Of a DNA stretch of 64,000 nucleotides, positions 37,154 through 48,540 are shown one piece after another. The position numbers and the translations under genes are program-made. Source of the stretch: Progne subis subis (Eukaryota > Chordata > Aves > Passeriformes > Hirundinidae); assembly GCA_022316685.1 (NCBI GenBank), contig JAKJHU010000133.1, forward strand, positions 124,001 to 188,000, given 5' to 3'. Below the pieces are notes generated by a model. That model ran no database searches and was not told the origin of the DNA. It saw only the letters and a program-made list of their open reading frames with translations. How positions within the stretch are numbered: the first letter of the stretch is position 1; each line of letters begins with the position of its first letter.

Positions 37154-37232
37154 ATAGAATCATAGAATCATGGGACCATTAATGCTGGAAAAGAACTCTA
37201 AGGTCACTGAGTCCAAACATTAACCCAGCACT
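37154..37232 (-). repeat. CR1 3' tail, antisense
   Basis: CATAGAATCATAGAATCATG, GGAAAAGAACTCTAAGGTCA and CTGAGTCCAAACATTAACCC; only the 3' tail is present. Confidence 0.8.
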
Positions 37233-37261
37233 GCTGGATGGGGATCATTCCCTTCTCACAG

Positions 37262-37558
37262 GTAACAAGCAACAGGACAAGAGGAAGTGGCTTCAAGTTG
37301 CACCAGGGGAGGTTCAGGTTGGATATTGGGGAAAAATTCTCCCTTGAAAAGGTGGTCAGGCACTGGCTCAGGCTGCCCTGGGCAGAGATGGAGTCACCAT
37401 CCCAGGAAGTGTTGAAAAAACGCGTGGATGTGGCACCTGGGATATCACACGTGGGGACATGAATTGGTGATGAACATGGCGGTGCTGGGGTAACATTTGG
37501 GCTTGATGGTCTTAGAGGGTTTTTCCAGTCTTTTCCAGTTCTGTGATTCCATGATTGC
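37262..37558 (+). repeat. CR1 LINE 3' fragment
   Basis: Sense strand: GGGGAGGTTCAGGTTGGATA, GGCTGCCCTGGGCAGAGATG and GTTCTGTGATTCCATGATT. Together with the antisense tail immediately to the left it forms a divergent pair. Confidence 0.85.
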
Positions 37559-38942
37559 AGTCTCACTGCCATGTGCTGCCTGTGCCCACAGGGCTCCTGT
37601 GGGAATGTGGCTGCTAGCTCAGCAGCTGTTCACTGGATTTTGGAGTGAATTTCACATTGAAAAGTTGCCAGGTTGACTGTTGGCTGTTGGCAGCTCTCGC
37701 CCTCACTACTGGTTCAAGAGGTATTTAAGTCCCTAATGAAACACCTGAGAACATCCTGCCAGAGTTTTTGCAGGGCAGGGAAGGGGTTCCTGCAGACCTA
37801 TGGCATTCTCATCTGGAAGAAATTTAGAAGTAGAAATCTTTTCCTCTCATGTCACTTGGCCGCTCGGTTTTTATTTCCACATGTCTGGAGAGTTTTGTCT
37901 AAGATCACGTCGCTGTGCAAAATTAAATTTTTCACCAATAAAATTTGATCCCTTAGGAAAGAAGAAAAAAAAAAAAAAAAAGAGCAACAAACCCTGGGTT
38001 TCAGAATTACGGCCTTCCCTAAATTAAAATACTATCCAGCCTGATATTTTACGTGGCGAGTTCTATCCCCAGGAGACAATGGGAATAAACTGCAGCTGCT
38101 GGAAAGCCCATGGGTCATGAGAGAGCTTTGGAGCACAGAGCCACAGGCTGGCCATGGCACACATGGCACAGACCAGCGTCCAACTGTAGCTTGTTTGGGA
38201 TGGCAGGAGATGTGGCCATCAGTCCCTCAGCCCTGGATGTTTGTTTCTGATTAAATATGTGCTGTTTGTACTGAAAACGATGGGATCTGCTGCAGCCAGC
38301 TGCCAAAGCCACTATTCCATCTTGGAGAAGCTTTTAATGTTAAGCTTCAGTAATAGCAGTTTTTCTTAAGCAAAGTTTATTGATTTATAGTTTGAGAAAA
38401 CATATTTTGCATCAGGCTTTGGGGAGTTGGAGGTTACACGGAGGTGGTTTGGCTCCACTGGATTATTAATCATATCCATGGGATTTTGGAATCCTTGCAT
38501 TTGCACGACTGCAGGCTCGAGCTGGAAGCAGCACATCCATCATGCCACTGGAGCTAACAGGATGCTGCACAAACCACAGCTCTCAGATCAGAGGAGCAGC
38601 TTTCTGAGGGAGGCAATGACCTCGAAATAACTCTGAAAAGCAGAGTTCAGCCAGACCTTCGAATTATTCTGCGCCCACTGAAAAACTAAACTTGATCCCA
38701 GCCATTCCTGACTGGAATGACAAATGTGGCTGGAGGGGGAACACCGAGCTGAGCTGTATCCACTGGGATGGTCCAGTGAGGTGTCCCAGGCAGCCTCCTC
38801 CTGGCTTTTCATCCTTCCAGCTTGGCTCTGGCTGCACCTGTTCCTGGAGGATTCCTGCCCTCAGCAGCGCCCTGCTCTGCCCTGGCATGGCCTCACCTGA
38901 AGCCCCGAGGGCACTTTTTGGGCACTGCAATATAAGAGGGAT

Positions 38943-39360
38943 CTGAAGCTATTGGAGAGTGTCCAAAGGAGGGACACAGAAATAGGGAAGGATCTGGGGG
39001 GGCCACACGAGGAGTGGCTGAGGGCACTTGGTCTGTTCACCCTGGAGCCTGAGGTCAGACCCCACTGGGGGCTGCAGCTGTGATCTCTGATCTCTGTGAC
39101 AGTGACAGGACCCCAGAGAAGGGCTGGAGCTGTGCCAGGGGAGGGTCAGGCTGGGTATCGGGGAAAGGTTCTTCCCCCAGAGGTGCTGGGCACTGCCCAG
39201 GCTCCCCAGGGAATGGGCATGGCCCCGAGGCTGCCAGAGCTCCAGGAGTTTTTGGAACACTCTCAGGGATGCCCAGGGTGGGATTGTTGGGGTGTCTGTG
39301 CAGGGCAGGAGGTGGGCTCAATCTTCATGGATCCCTTCCAGCTCGGGACATTCCATGCAC
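38943..39360 (+). repeat. CR1 LINE 3' fragment, about 420 bp
   Basis: Sense strand of the third subfamily: GAGTGTCCAAAGGAGGGACA, GGTTCTTCCCCCAGAGGTGC and CAGGGATGCCCAGGGTGGGA. Confidence 0.88.
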
Positions 39361-40205
39361 CTAAGAGGGAGAGGTTGTCCTTTGGTACATCAGCCTGGCC
39401 CAATGCTGGAGCTCGAGGAGAAGCAGCTGAGCTCCGTAACTGCAGAACATAGTGACTTCTGCATAGAAAAGGGAAAGAACCCCGAAACCAGCTGGCTTTA
39501 TTTTACATTTAATTTCTAAAATAAACTTGGCTCATCAAGAGGATATTTGCCAGCACAAGAATAAAATTTGAGGGGTTTCTAAAACTTCTCCTGTTGCATA
39601 AAGGACAGAGCTGGAGCTGTGCCCCTCGATCTCATTACATGGTGGTTAATTAATCGTAGTCATTGATCAGGATTTCTGAGACAAAACACCCCAAAATAAA
39701 TTCCTTGACAACTCTCTTAAAATAGTGTACACTGTCCTGAGATTGGCCAGCTGGAGTTAAATAGTATAAAATGTTCACGAAGCATCTAATTTTTTCTCTT
39801 TTTTCCTTGTTTGTCTTGTTGGGGTTTTTTCCCTGAAAAAAATGTAAATAGTAGGGAATTGTGCTTTCACTGGCTCCAACCTCAGCCACAGAATGCAAGT
39901 GGAAGCAACTAGGGCAGTTTCTGCCTTGGCAAGAGCAGCAGCCAGTCTCTCTTTTGGCACTGCAGTTCAGGGTTGAATTTTATTGAAACCTTCCATGAGG
40001 AATTTGGTTTTAATTATTCATCACTGAGCTCCCAGCAGCTGCAAAATTTTCTGGTCTTAAGGGTAGGCTCCTGCCCTCCACAGTCCGAGTACATTTTAGA
40101 AATCTGTCCTGGGTGGTATTCTTGGCACAAGGCAGCATCCCAGGACTCCGGGTGGGTGGAGCCGTTCCTTTTCCCTGACACTGACCAATCCCATCCTGGG
40201 AATCT

Positions 40206-40328
40206 CTGCAAGTGTCCAAGGCCAGCTTGGGCTAGTGGAAGCTGTCCCTGCTCATGGCAGGGGGTGGAACTGGATGAGCTTTAACGTCCCTTCCAATCCA
40301 AACCATCCTTTGATTCCGCGATTCTCTG
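40206..40328 (+). repeat. CR1 LINE 3' fragment
   Basis: GTGTCCAAGGCCAGCTTGGG, GCTCATGGCAGGGGGTGGAA and AACTGGATGAGCTTTAACGT, tail TTTGATTCCGCGATTCTC. Confidence 0.85.
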
Positions 40329-41388
40329 GTGCTCTTTGACCTTTCTCTTGGGTCCCATCTCAGATCCTTATGATTTTCCAGCCCACCTGTGTCAGATCAT
40401 CTCTGTGCTGGCAAAGTGGGCTGAAGCCCTTCAGCGTCCTCCCCCCCCCCCTCAGCACTACCTGGACATGCTGCCCACCGTGAGATGGGTGGGAAGGAAG
40501 ACGATGGGATCTCTCGTGAGAGCTCTGAGCCCCGAGGATTCCCAGAAGCTTGTGAGCATGGCTGCAAGCGCTCTGTGGTTTTTCGTTTTCCTTTAGAAGT
40601 CACCCCCTTGGGTGTGGGCAGCAGTGCCAGGGCTCAGCTCAGCTGCCGTGCTGGATTCTGAATCAGGACAGTCGCCTCCAGCCCCGCGTGTTCCCCCCAC
40701 CCCAACCCCTGCAGTGCTCTGACCCTGTTTAGATTATGGAAGAATAATTTCACAACTTGATGCTTCCCTGGCTCTTGATGTTTTTAGCTGAATTTTGATC
40801 CCAAGGGAAATAAAGGAATCTGGGCAAAACTACAGTGCTGCTCTAAATTTGACAGGGAAAGAAAAAAGCCTCCAGTGCGTTTGTTGATAATGACTGGAGT
40901 GGATACAGCAGTTTTCTCAGCGTCCCCTCACAAACCCTAACAATTTCCTTCAGGAAAGTCAGGAAGGAAAAGACCCTTCTTGCACCAGCTCAGTCAAGTG
41001 CACGTGATGCCTCAGCTCTTCATTCCCTCTGCTCATTCCCATCTTCTCTTCCCAGCAATGAGGGAAGGAGTTTTGTCCTTCGCCTTCTTACTGTGACCTT
41101 GGAATTGCCAGCTCTTGGATGGCATCTCTGAGCAAGCAGCCTCCTTCCTCACTTCCATGGGCAGCGCAGCCAATGCTGCTGGAATTCCGGTGAATATTTG
41201 GTGGCTGTTAGAGAGGACAGGGCGGTGTGGGCAGGGCCAGCGGGGATTGTGCTGATAGAGCAGGTGCAGCTGGAAAAAAGCTGGTTCTTTTCTGCTGAAA
41301 CTGTATCTCCTCAGTGGCCTACAGAGGTGTTTGTCTCTCTTTGAACAAATGGCGGGGATATCTCAGTTAAGCACCTCCTCCAGTGCTC

Positions 41389-41790
41389 CACAGAATCATG
41401 GAATCACAGTCACAGAGGCTGGCAAAGCCCTCTGAGATCACTGAGTCTACCACTGCCATGTTCACTGCTAGCTCGTGTCTGAAGAGCCACATCCACATGT
41501 TTTTTAAACACTTCCAGGGATGTTGACTCCACCACTGCCCTGGGCAGTTGTGCCAGGGCCTGACCACACCTTCAAGGAAGTAATATTCCCCGTTATCCAA
41601 CCTGAACGTCCCCTTGAGGCCATTTCCTCTTCTCCTGTCCCTTGTTCCCTGGCAGCAGAGCCCTTGGTTGGCCCCTCCTGTCAGGGAGTTGTGCAGAGCC
41701 AGAAGATCCCCCCTGAGCCTGCTTTTCTCCAGGCTGCGTCCTCCAGCTCCCTCAGCCGCTCCTGGTGCCCCTTCCCCAGCTTCATCATTC
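41389..41790 (-). repeat. CR1 LINE 3' fragment, second subfamily
   Basis: Antisense tail CACAGAATCATGGAATCACA, then ACCACTGCCCTGGGCAGTTG, CTGTCCCTTGTTCCCTGGCA and a CTGCTTTTCTCCAGGCTG block. Confidence 0.88.
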
Positions 41791-42569
41791 TTCTCTTAGA
41801 GGGCTTTTCCAACCTTTATGGTGCTGTCATTCCATGATTCCCGGTTCCTGCAGGTTGGCTCTGCTCAGTGCTGGCAGCAGCAGGAATGATGTGTGCCATC
41901 CCCTCTCACCTGGCACTTTGCTTCTCTTTAAACACATAGAGACAGTCACAGTCTGAGCCAATCCATCGCAGTATCCATCACAGGAAGGCTGGAAATGCAA
42001 TAAACCTGGAGGGTTCCCGTTTTTTGCAGTATATGTTTAAAGTGATTCCTTTCTTACCCCACTCTTCATTTGTGGAAGCATGCCCCTGCTCCCCCTGCAT
42101 ATGGAAATTCTCATTTCTTAGAAGGAAAAAAAAAAAAAAAAGGACAGAAGTTGTTTTTACTCTTGCTGCAAGCACCCTGGCTGGCTTGGGGACTTGCTTG
42201 GGTTCATTGCCTGGTTTCCATCTCACCTTGCCCAGCCACAAGGTGTTTCCCAGCACTGTTCAAATCCATTAGCAGGTGTGTTTGCTGAAGTAAGTTCAGG
42301 CTTGCTGAGGAGTGGATTACTTGCTCATTGTCATCATAGCAAAAGTCACCACTGAAGGGGATTAGCATTAAGTGCAAAAATAACTTTCAGCAAGAGCCTT
42401 ATTAATCACTGTAATTCCCTTCTCCAGCTCTTCAGTGGTGATTGGGTCATTGGACCAAGATTCGAAAGGAGCTGTCAGGCTGTTGAGAGGTTTAAGAAAC
42501 AAATGCTCAGCTAACAAAGGACCATGGAGAGATCAGTGTGAGTGTGGCTGAAAATGGGAAATCCTTTGT

Positions 42570-43115
42570 AGAATCCTAGAACCCCAGACTGGTTTGAATG
42601 GGAAGGGACCCTCAAAGCTCATCCAGTCCCTCTCCCATGGGCAGGGTCGTTTTGCACTAGCCCAGGTTGCTCCAAGCCCTGTCCAGCCTGGCCTTGGACA
42701 CTTCCAGGGATCCAGGGGCAGCTGTGCTCAGTTTCTCTGAGCAGTCTGTGCCTGGACCTCACCACCCGCACAGCCAAAATTTCTTCCCAAAATCCCATCT
42801 AACCCCACCCTCTGATAATTTGAAGCCATTCCCCCTTGTCCCATCACTTGAGATCCTTGTCCAAAGTCCTTTTTCAACTTCCTGGAGGCCCTTTAGGCAC
42901 TAAGGTCTCCCCAGAGCCTTCTCTTCTCCAGGTGAGCACCCCCAGCTCTCCCAGCCTGGCTCCGGAGCAGAGGGGCTCCAGGCCTCCTCTGGCCTGGCTC
43001 CAGCAGCTCCACATCCTTCCTGTGCTGGAGCCCCAGGGCTGGAGCAGCTCTGCAGGTGGGGTCTCAGCTGAGCAGGGCACAGGGGCAGAATCTCCCCCTG
43101 CCCTGCATGAGCCCA
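42570..43115 (-). repeat. CR1 LINE 3' fragment, about 545 bp
   Basis: Antisense tail GTAGAATCCTAGAACCCCAG, CCATGGGCAGGGTCGTTTTG, CCTTGTCCCATCACTTGAGA and TCTCTTCTCCAGGTGAGCAC. Confidence 0.9.
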
Positions 43116-44452
43116 GGATGTGGTTGGATTTGTGCTCTTTCTAACAGCCCTGTGCTGGAGGCCAGCTGTACAGAAACTGTCCCAACTTGCTGCCTTTGGG
43201 TTTCATAGAGAGCATGGCCCAAGCCAGGGCTGTTAGGACAAGAGAGCTGTGTCCCTGTCATGACATCAGGCAGCTGCCAGGCCTTGAGTCACATGAGATG
43301 CTTCCCAGACAGCATCCAAAATGGCTTGTGGAGGTGCAGCAGGGCTTAGCCATGGTGGAAATGCGTCTGCTGTCTTCCTTGGGAGGCTTCTCACCTCTAA
43401 GTTGAAAAGAGGAGAGAGATTTTATTAGAGCAAATAAAATAATACTGGACTCACTGCCGTGGCAGCGCCGTGCCTGCCTGCACCAGGACAGCCTCCTGGA
43501 GCTTTAGTTCTGGTGTCTGCACAGTGGGGCTGGCACTAAACCTGCCCAAGAGCCTGGCTCAGGGGGGCCCTGTGGGCACAGCTGGAGGGAGAATGTGTTC
43601 ATTCATAGCAGGGTTTGCTTGTGCTTTTGATCTCTGCCCGTAGCAGCTTGGTCTGAGCATGTGGTCAATCCCCGAGGCTCCACATGCCGGCCGTTCATTT
43701 TCCCGGTGCTGGTCAGCGTGGCAGGAGCTGTGCTGCAGAGCCCACACATTGCAGGCTCCCTGGGCACCCTCCTGTGCTCAATCGGGGTGCAAAGATGAGG
43801 GTCACATTAGGCTGGGATTAATTAAAAACTCAGCAGCCAGGAGCAGGGCTGGGCACGAGTGGGGATGCTCTGGACCTGCTCCTGTGCTCCTCTGGCTTTG
43901 AGTGGAGAGGTGACTTGTGATGGGTGATGTAGTTCCTCTCTCCATGGGGTGTACTCCCAGTTCCCTGCCTAGGATCAGAGGCATTGGCTGGGTGCCAGGC
44001 AGGCAGCAAATATGCCTCCCAGCAAGGCCTTAGCACTGGATGTACTGGTGCAGCATGAGCAGCACGAGCGTGTCTGGACACTAAAAGCCTGACCTCTCTG
44101 CTGCTCTCTGAAGTCCTTTGTGTTGACTCTGTTCAAAAGAGCGGAGGAATTGGCTGGAAGTGCCTGTGGGAGGTTTGTGCTCACTCAGAACAATGATGCT
44201 ACTGATAAACCAGCAGAGGAATATTGGGCTCAATTTCCAGTTCAAGGACCATAAAGAGCTGGAATGCACCTGGAATTTGAGTAAATGTGTATCAGACAGA
44301 AACCTAGTGGAGGAGGTGACTGTCCGTGTGGCATGCCCTGCAGGACAGTGATGCCGTCACCACTGGATTTATGCAATTGTAGGAAGGAACTGTTCGATCC
44401 AGATAATTTTATTGAAATGCTGGTTTACCACATCCAACCTCTATAGGATATT

Positions 44453-44870
44453 CACAGAATCATGGAATTACTAAGTTGGAAAAGACCTGTAAGATCATTG
44501 AGCCCAAACTTTCCCAGCATTGCCATGTTCACCACAAAGCCATGTCCCCAGGTGTTACATCTACACATTTTTTAACATTTCCAGGGAATGTGATTTCACC
44601 ACTGCCCTGGGCAGCCTGTGCCAGGGCCTGACCACCCTTTCAAAAGTGGAAATTTTCCCTAATATGCACCTAACCTGAACCTCTCCTGACACAAGTTGAG
44701 GCCTTTCCTCATGTCCTGTCCCTTGTTCCTTGGGACCAGAGTCAGGTCCCCCCTGAGCTTCCTTTTCTCCAGGCTGAGCCCCTTTCCCAGCTCCCTCAGC
44801 TGCTCCTGGTGCTCCAGCCCCTTCCCCAGCTCCATTCCCTTCTCTGGACATGCTCCAACCCCTCCATGTC
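44453..44870 (-). repeat. CR1 LINE 3' fragment, second subfamily
   Basis: Antisense tail CACAGAATCATGGAATTACT, ACCACTGCCCTGGGCAGCCT and CCTGTCCCTTGTTCCTTGGG. Confidence 0.88.
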
Positions 44871-45479
44871 CAAAGCTAGCCAAGGACAGCACAGCAGAGG
44901 TTTGGATGTTGATGGGAAAAGAAGAACCCAACACAGGCTGCAGCCACCCTGGTGTGAGATCTTCTCCCTCTCTCCTGCAGCTGCTGTTGTGTCTCTCTCT
45001 GCCACAGTGAAGCTTTTGGTGCTTGCCCAGGGAGAGAAGAGTGTTTGTGATGTTCTCAAGTTCAGCACAAACACTGGGAGATCCGTGTCTGTGCATCCCC
45101 CTCACCCACATCACATCACATACAGCACAGTGATCGTAGTCAGGGAGAATAACTTCACTGGAAAAGGGAAACAGTCGATTAGTTTGGATTCCAGGGAAGG
45201 CATTTCAGTTCTGAAAATGAGGATTTGAACAGCAAGATTCAGGATTCCTTAGGTGAATGAAATAAATGCTTCAGAGGAGCTGAAGCAGTTGAAGGTTCAG
45301 GCAGTGATTGGAGATTCCCAGTTTGGGCTGGGAAATCTCTGTAGCCTGGCACGAGATGAGTGCTGGTATCTAAGGTGGAAAATGGCTGCTGCCTGGAAGC
45401 TCTGCAGTTTTTGAATTGAATGTTTAATTCTCCTCATTATTAATTAGCTTTTTCTTTCTTTTTTTTTTTCTTCCTTCAG

Positions 45480-45496
45480 CATGAAAGACTTTCCAG
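45480..45496 (+). CDS. PPP1R12B: PPP1R12B 17-nt microexon (HERLS)
   Basis: CTTCAG precedes and GTAAGAA follows the 17 bases, which read CAT GAA AGA CTT TCC AG. They encode HERLS and two bases of Arg, completed by the first base of the next exon, giving the conserved HERLSRLE. It enters in phase 0 both from the long-form exon ending ETR at 14686 and from the M20 exon ending TLR at 31095, so it is the first exon shared by the two products. Long T/C tracts lie on both sides (about 45449-45478 and 45502-45540). Seventeen is not a multiple of three, so omission would shift the frame. Confidence 0.9.
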
Positions 45497-45971
45497 GTAA
45501 GAATTTTCTTTTTTTCTTTTTTTTTTCTTTTTTTTTTTTCTGTGTAATGTTTATCAGCAGCATGTTTTTTATGGCTTTGAGGATTCCCTGTGCTTCAAAT
45601 CCAGTCTGGTACTGGCTATTTAGTCTTTTCCTCAGCTCAGGTGTGGCACCAGTTTGCTTCTATTCTTTACTCCTCAAATTATTTACTTCAGTGCCCTCTT
45701 AGAAATGGAGCTGGGTCCCACCATGGAGATGAGAGACTGTGGGAAGTCACTGCCCGTGGGAGGCTGGGCTGGTACCCTGGGATTTTTATTGTAGTGGTGG
45801 TGGCTGGGCTTTGGGCAGCGATCCCCAGGGCCGAGTGGAGGGTGCTCCCCCAGAGCCCTGGCTCAGCTGGCTCTGCCACAGCCTCCATCCCAAGCAGCTG
45901 GGCTCTGGGCTCTGTGCTGGCTGTCCCAAGTTGCCACAGCTCCAAAGCGCTGCATATCCCTCCTGTTTCAG

Positions 45972-46119
45972 GTTGGAAGCAGCTACGAACCCCAGCACGA
46001 GCGACTCGTCCTACAGCGAGCGCGCCTCCGGCCGCTCCAGCGCCTACAGCCGCAGGGAGAACCGCCTGGCCGCCCTCAGCAGCCGGGCAGAGGAGGAGAG
46101 CAACAGGGACTACAAGAAA
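45972..46119 (+). CDS. PPP1R12B: PPP1R12B shared exon, Ser/Arg-rich region
   Basis: The exon follows TGTTTCAG and is 148 nt. Its first base completes Arg, then 49 codons run LEAATNPSTSDSSYSERASG to AEEESNRDYKK, ending in phase 0. It precedes the coiled coil and matches the family's TSDSYGDRAS...VEEDSNRDYKK. The donor (AAA|GTAGGA) is weak. The third codon positions are strongly G/C-rich, unlike the following exons. Confidence 0.94.
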
Positions 46120-46244
46120 GTAGGATTTTTTAAACTTATTATTGTCACTGCACGCAGCACAGAACCTGCCTGTTGCTTCAGAAACAGGCCCCAAGAATCA
46201 GCAGAAAGAAAGAGATGTTTTCTGTTCATTTTCTCTGTTTCAAA

Positions 46245-46440
46245 GAATCCAGTGGTTTGGGCTGGAAGGGACCTTAAAGCTCATCCCATTCCATCCCTGT
46301 CGTGGGCAGGGGCACCCTGCGCTGTCACGCGTTGCCTCAGGTCCCATCCAGCCTGGACCTGGACACTTCAGTGATCCAGAGGCAGCCACAGCTTCTCTGG
46401 GCTCTGTGCCAGGCCCTCACCGCCCTGTGAGGAAGGAATT
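46245..46440 (-). repeat. CR1 LINE 3' fragment
   Basis: Antisense: GGTTTGGGCTGGAAGGGACC, TTAAAGCTCATCCCATTCCA and CGTGGGCAGGGGCACCCTGC. It lies about 125 bases downstream of the preceding exon. Confidence 0.85.
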
Positions 46441-46715
46441 AAATTAAAGCTGTCCCTTTTTTGTGCTGCTTGGCTGTGTTTAAACTCCCTGCAAAATTCA
46501 ACAGCTGTTTCCTTATTTCTAATTCATGAATTATGAAAACATAAGTGAAGCATCCAAGGTGGTTTTGTTTTCCCTTCTCATCTTCTGATGCGTGGGAGCA
46601 AAGTGAACCCCTCAGCTCAGTGCTGAGGGCATGTGTCTGCTCAGAGCAGCATGGTGGGATGGGGTTAATTAACCAGGAGCAGCGTGGTTAATTGAGCTCT
46701 CATTTTGCATTTCAG

Positions 46716-46820
46716 TTATATGAGAGTGCCCTGTCTGAAAATCAAAAGCTGAAGTCAAAGCTGCAGGAAGCCCAGCTCGAGCTGGCTGATATCAAAGCAA
46801 AGTTGGAAAAAGCAGCCCAG
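46716..46820 (+). CDS. PPP1R12B: PPP1R12B coiled-coil exon
   Basis: Flanked by TTTCAG and GTAAGG, 105 nt, symmetric in phase 0. It encodes [20 protein letters not shown] then [15 protein letters not shown], an uninterrupted amphipathic helix with Leu/Ile at heptad positions. In the family this region forms the C-terminal coiled coil used for dimerisation and partner binding. Confidence 0.96.
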
Positions 46821-47085
46821 GTAAGGGAAAAAGCAGGTCCTGACTGGAGGAACTGAGCACTGGCCATGACAAACCAACACTTGTTCCAGAATGGGGAAGG
46901 GAGGGAAGCTCCTGGGAAGGATGTTTTTGGGAGGGAAGATGCCACAGAGGAGACAAAAATAAGCAAGTAATTTTGTTGCAACTTGTTGCATCCCAAGCAA
47001 GAGCATCTGTGGGTTGTCTTGGCCTTTGTGCAGCACCCTGTGAATGCTCTGGGGTTTAATCACTTTCTATTTTTAATTTCCATAG

Positions 47086-47139
47086 CAGAAACAGGAGAAA
47101 ACTTCTGACCGGTCCAGCATGCTGGAGATGGAGAAGAGG
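47086..47139 (+). CDS. PPP1R12B: PPP1R12B coiled-coil exon with tandem acceptor
   Basis: The acceptor reads TAGCAG, so splicing can start at 47086 (QKQEKTSDRSSMLEMEKR) or 47089, adding or dropping one Gln. Donor GTACGT. Length 54 or 51 nt, both in frame. The peptide matches QKQEKTSDRSSVLEMEKR of the family. Confidence 0.95.
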
Positions 47140-48489
47140 GTACGTGTCTCTGCTTTCTTCTGAGTCACAGCCTGTGCCTGGTGCTGCTGTGCAGGGCAGT
47201 CATTTCTAGAAGGGAAGCGTTAATTAAAAGATAAGTTGTATTTTTGCCTTGTGGAGCAGTGCACAATGATAATTGTGTTCTGACCTTTGCGGGGCCTGAG
47301 ATTCTGCTGCTCTCTTTGCACATCAGCTTCGTTGTGATTCCTCTCTTTCGTTCTAAGCAGCTGAGAACCAAGGGATTGTATCACACTGAGGGACTCTTGG
47401 GCCATTATGCTTTAAAACATTCCTGATCCTTACAAATAAAGACTGCTTTTGGGTGGTGGGGGAAAAAGACAAAATCCTGGAAGGGCTGCTCTCAATCCCT
47501 TCATCCCCTATTGACCCAAGGATTGCCCCAACCCAGGGACGGGAGCTTGAACTTGGCCTTGTTGAAGTCAGAGTAACATCCTGTATAACTTCTGTTGAAT
47601 TAGGATCACAACAGCCACAAATTCTGAGAGTTAGAAAGTAAAAATGTGTCCAGCTGTTCTCAGTGAAGATGCATTAACTGTTTCTGGGATGGCTCATGCA
47701 TTTTGCACCAGTGAATCCCTGGATGAACCATGCTGTGGGTAAAAAGTGACCCAGAGCTCATCATCCACAGCACACTCAGAACCTGCCTTTTCCTCACTCT
47801 CTTGGCCTCATGGCAGGACAAAGAGTGTAGATCTTGTTCTTGATGCGTGTTTCCCACTTCCCCCTTCTCAGGGCATGTCCCTGGAGCAGTTTGAGCTCCT
47901 TTCATGTTGAGAAAGTCCCTGAAGGAGCCCAGATCTCCCCACCTTGGCACAGGCTTCGCTGAGGCCACTCACATGGCAGAGTCTAGTCCTCGCTTTCTAA
48001 AATGCACCAAAAGCAGTCAGCTTTGCTGCCCTGGATTATCTGGGAGAAACGGGATTTCCAGGCAGGGAATTTCCTTGTTCTGTTTCCTATTTGAGCACCT
48101 CAGTGGCTTTTCTCATTGCCACCTTTAGTGGAGTATAAGTAAATCCATGGCTTCACCTACAGAGCTCAAAATCACATTACATCAGCAGTTCCTGAGAACT
48201 GGGATCACTGAAAATGGGGAATAATTTCATTAGAGGTATGAATAGAACTTGTGATCTGCTCAAACAGGCCCAGCTTATATCCCTGCTGGTTTGCCAGCTG
48301 CCCTGTTCCATCTGATCAGTTTCTGGTTGTAACTTCTGCCTTGCTTTGAGATACTCTTCTCAAATGTAGCAGGGAATGCTGCTACAGAAACACGGGACTC
48401 TTATTTTTCTTTAAGAGAAAATATACTGTAAATTTTCCTTCTAAATCCTTGTGACATAATAATGCTTTATTATGAATCCTTGTAAACAG
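47140..48489. other. intron, nothing recognised
   Basis: A 1.35-kb intron with no repeat or gene that I recognise. Confidence 0.6.
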
Positions 48490-48540
48490 GAGAAGCGAGC
48501 CCTGGAGCGGAAACTCTCTGAAATGGAGGAGGAAATGAAG
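48490..48540 (+). CDS. PPP1R12B: PPP1R12B coiled-coil exon, last shared exon
   Basis: Flanked by TAAACAG and GTAAGA, 51 nt, symmetric in phase 0. It encodes EKRALERKLSEMEEEMK, the conserved ERRALERKMSEMEEEMK stretch. It is the common donor for both alternative last exons. Confidence 0.95.

Larger units (their letters stand above)
31096..45479. other. second part of large intron: no genes seen
   Basis: No conserved exon recognised. It carries CR1 fragments at 34162, 35455, 37154, 37262, 38943, 40206, 41389, 42570 and 44453, a 100-bp-spaced duplication at 32396-32530, poly(A) runs near 37966 and 42126, and a C run near 40441. The remainder looks unique. Confidence 0.6.
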
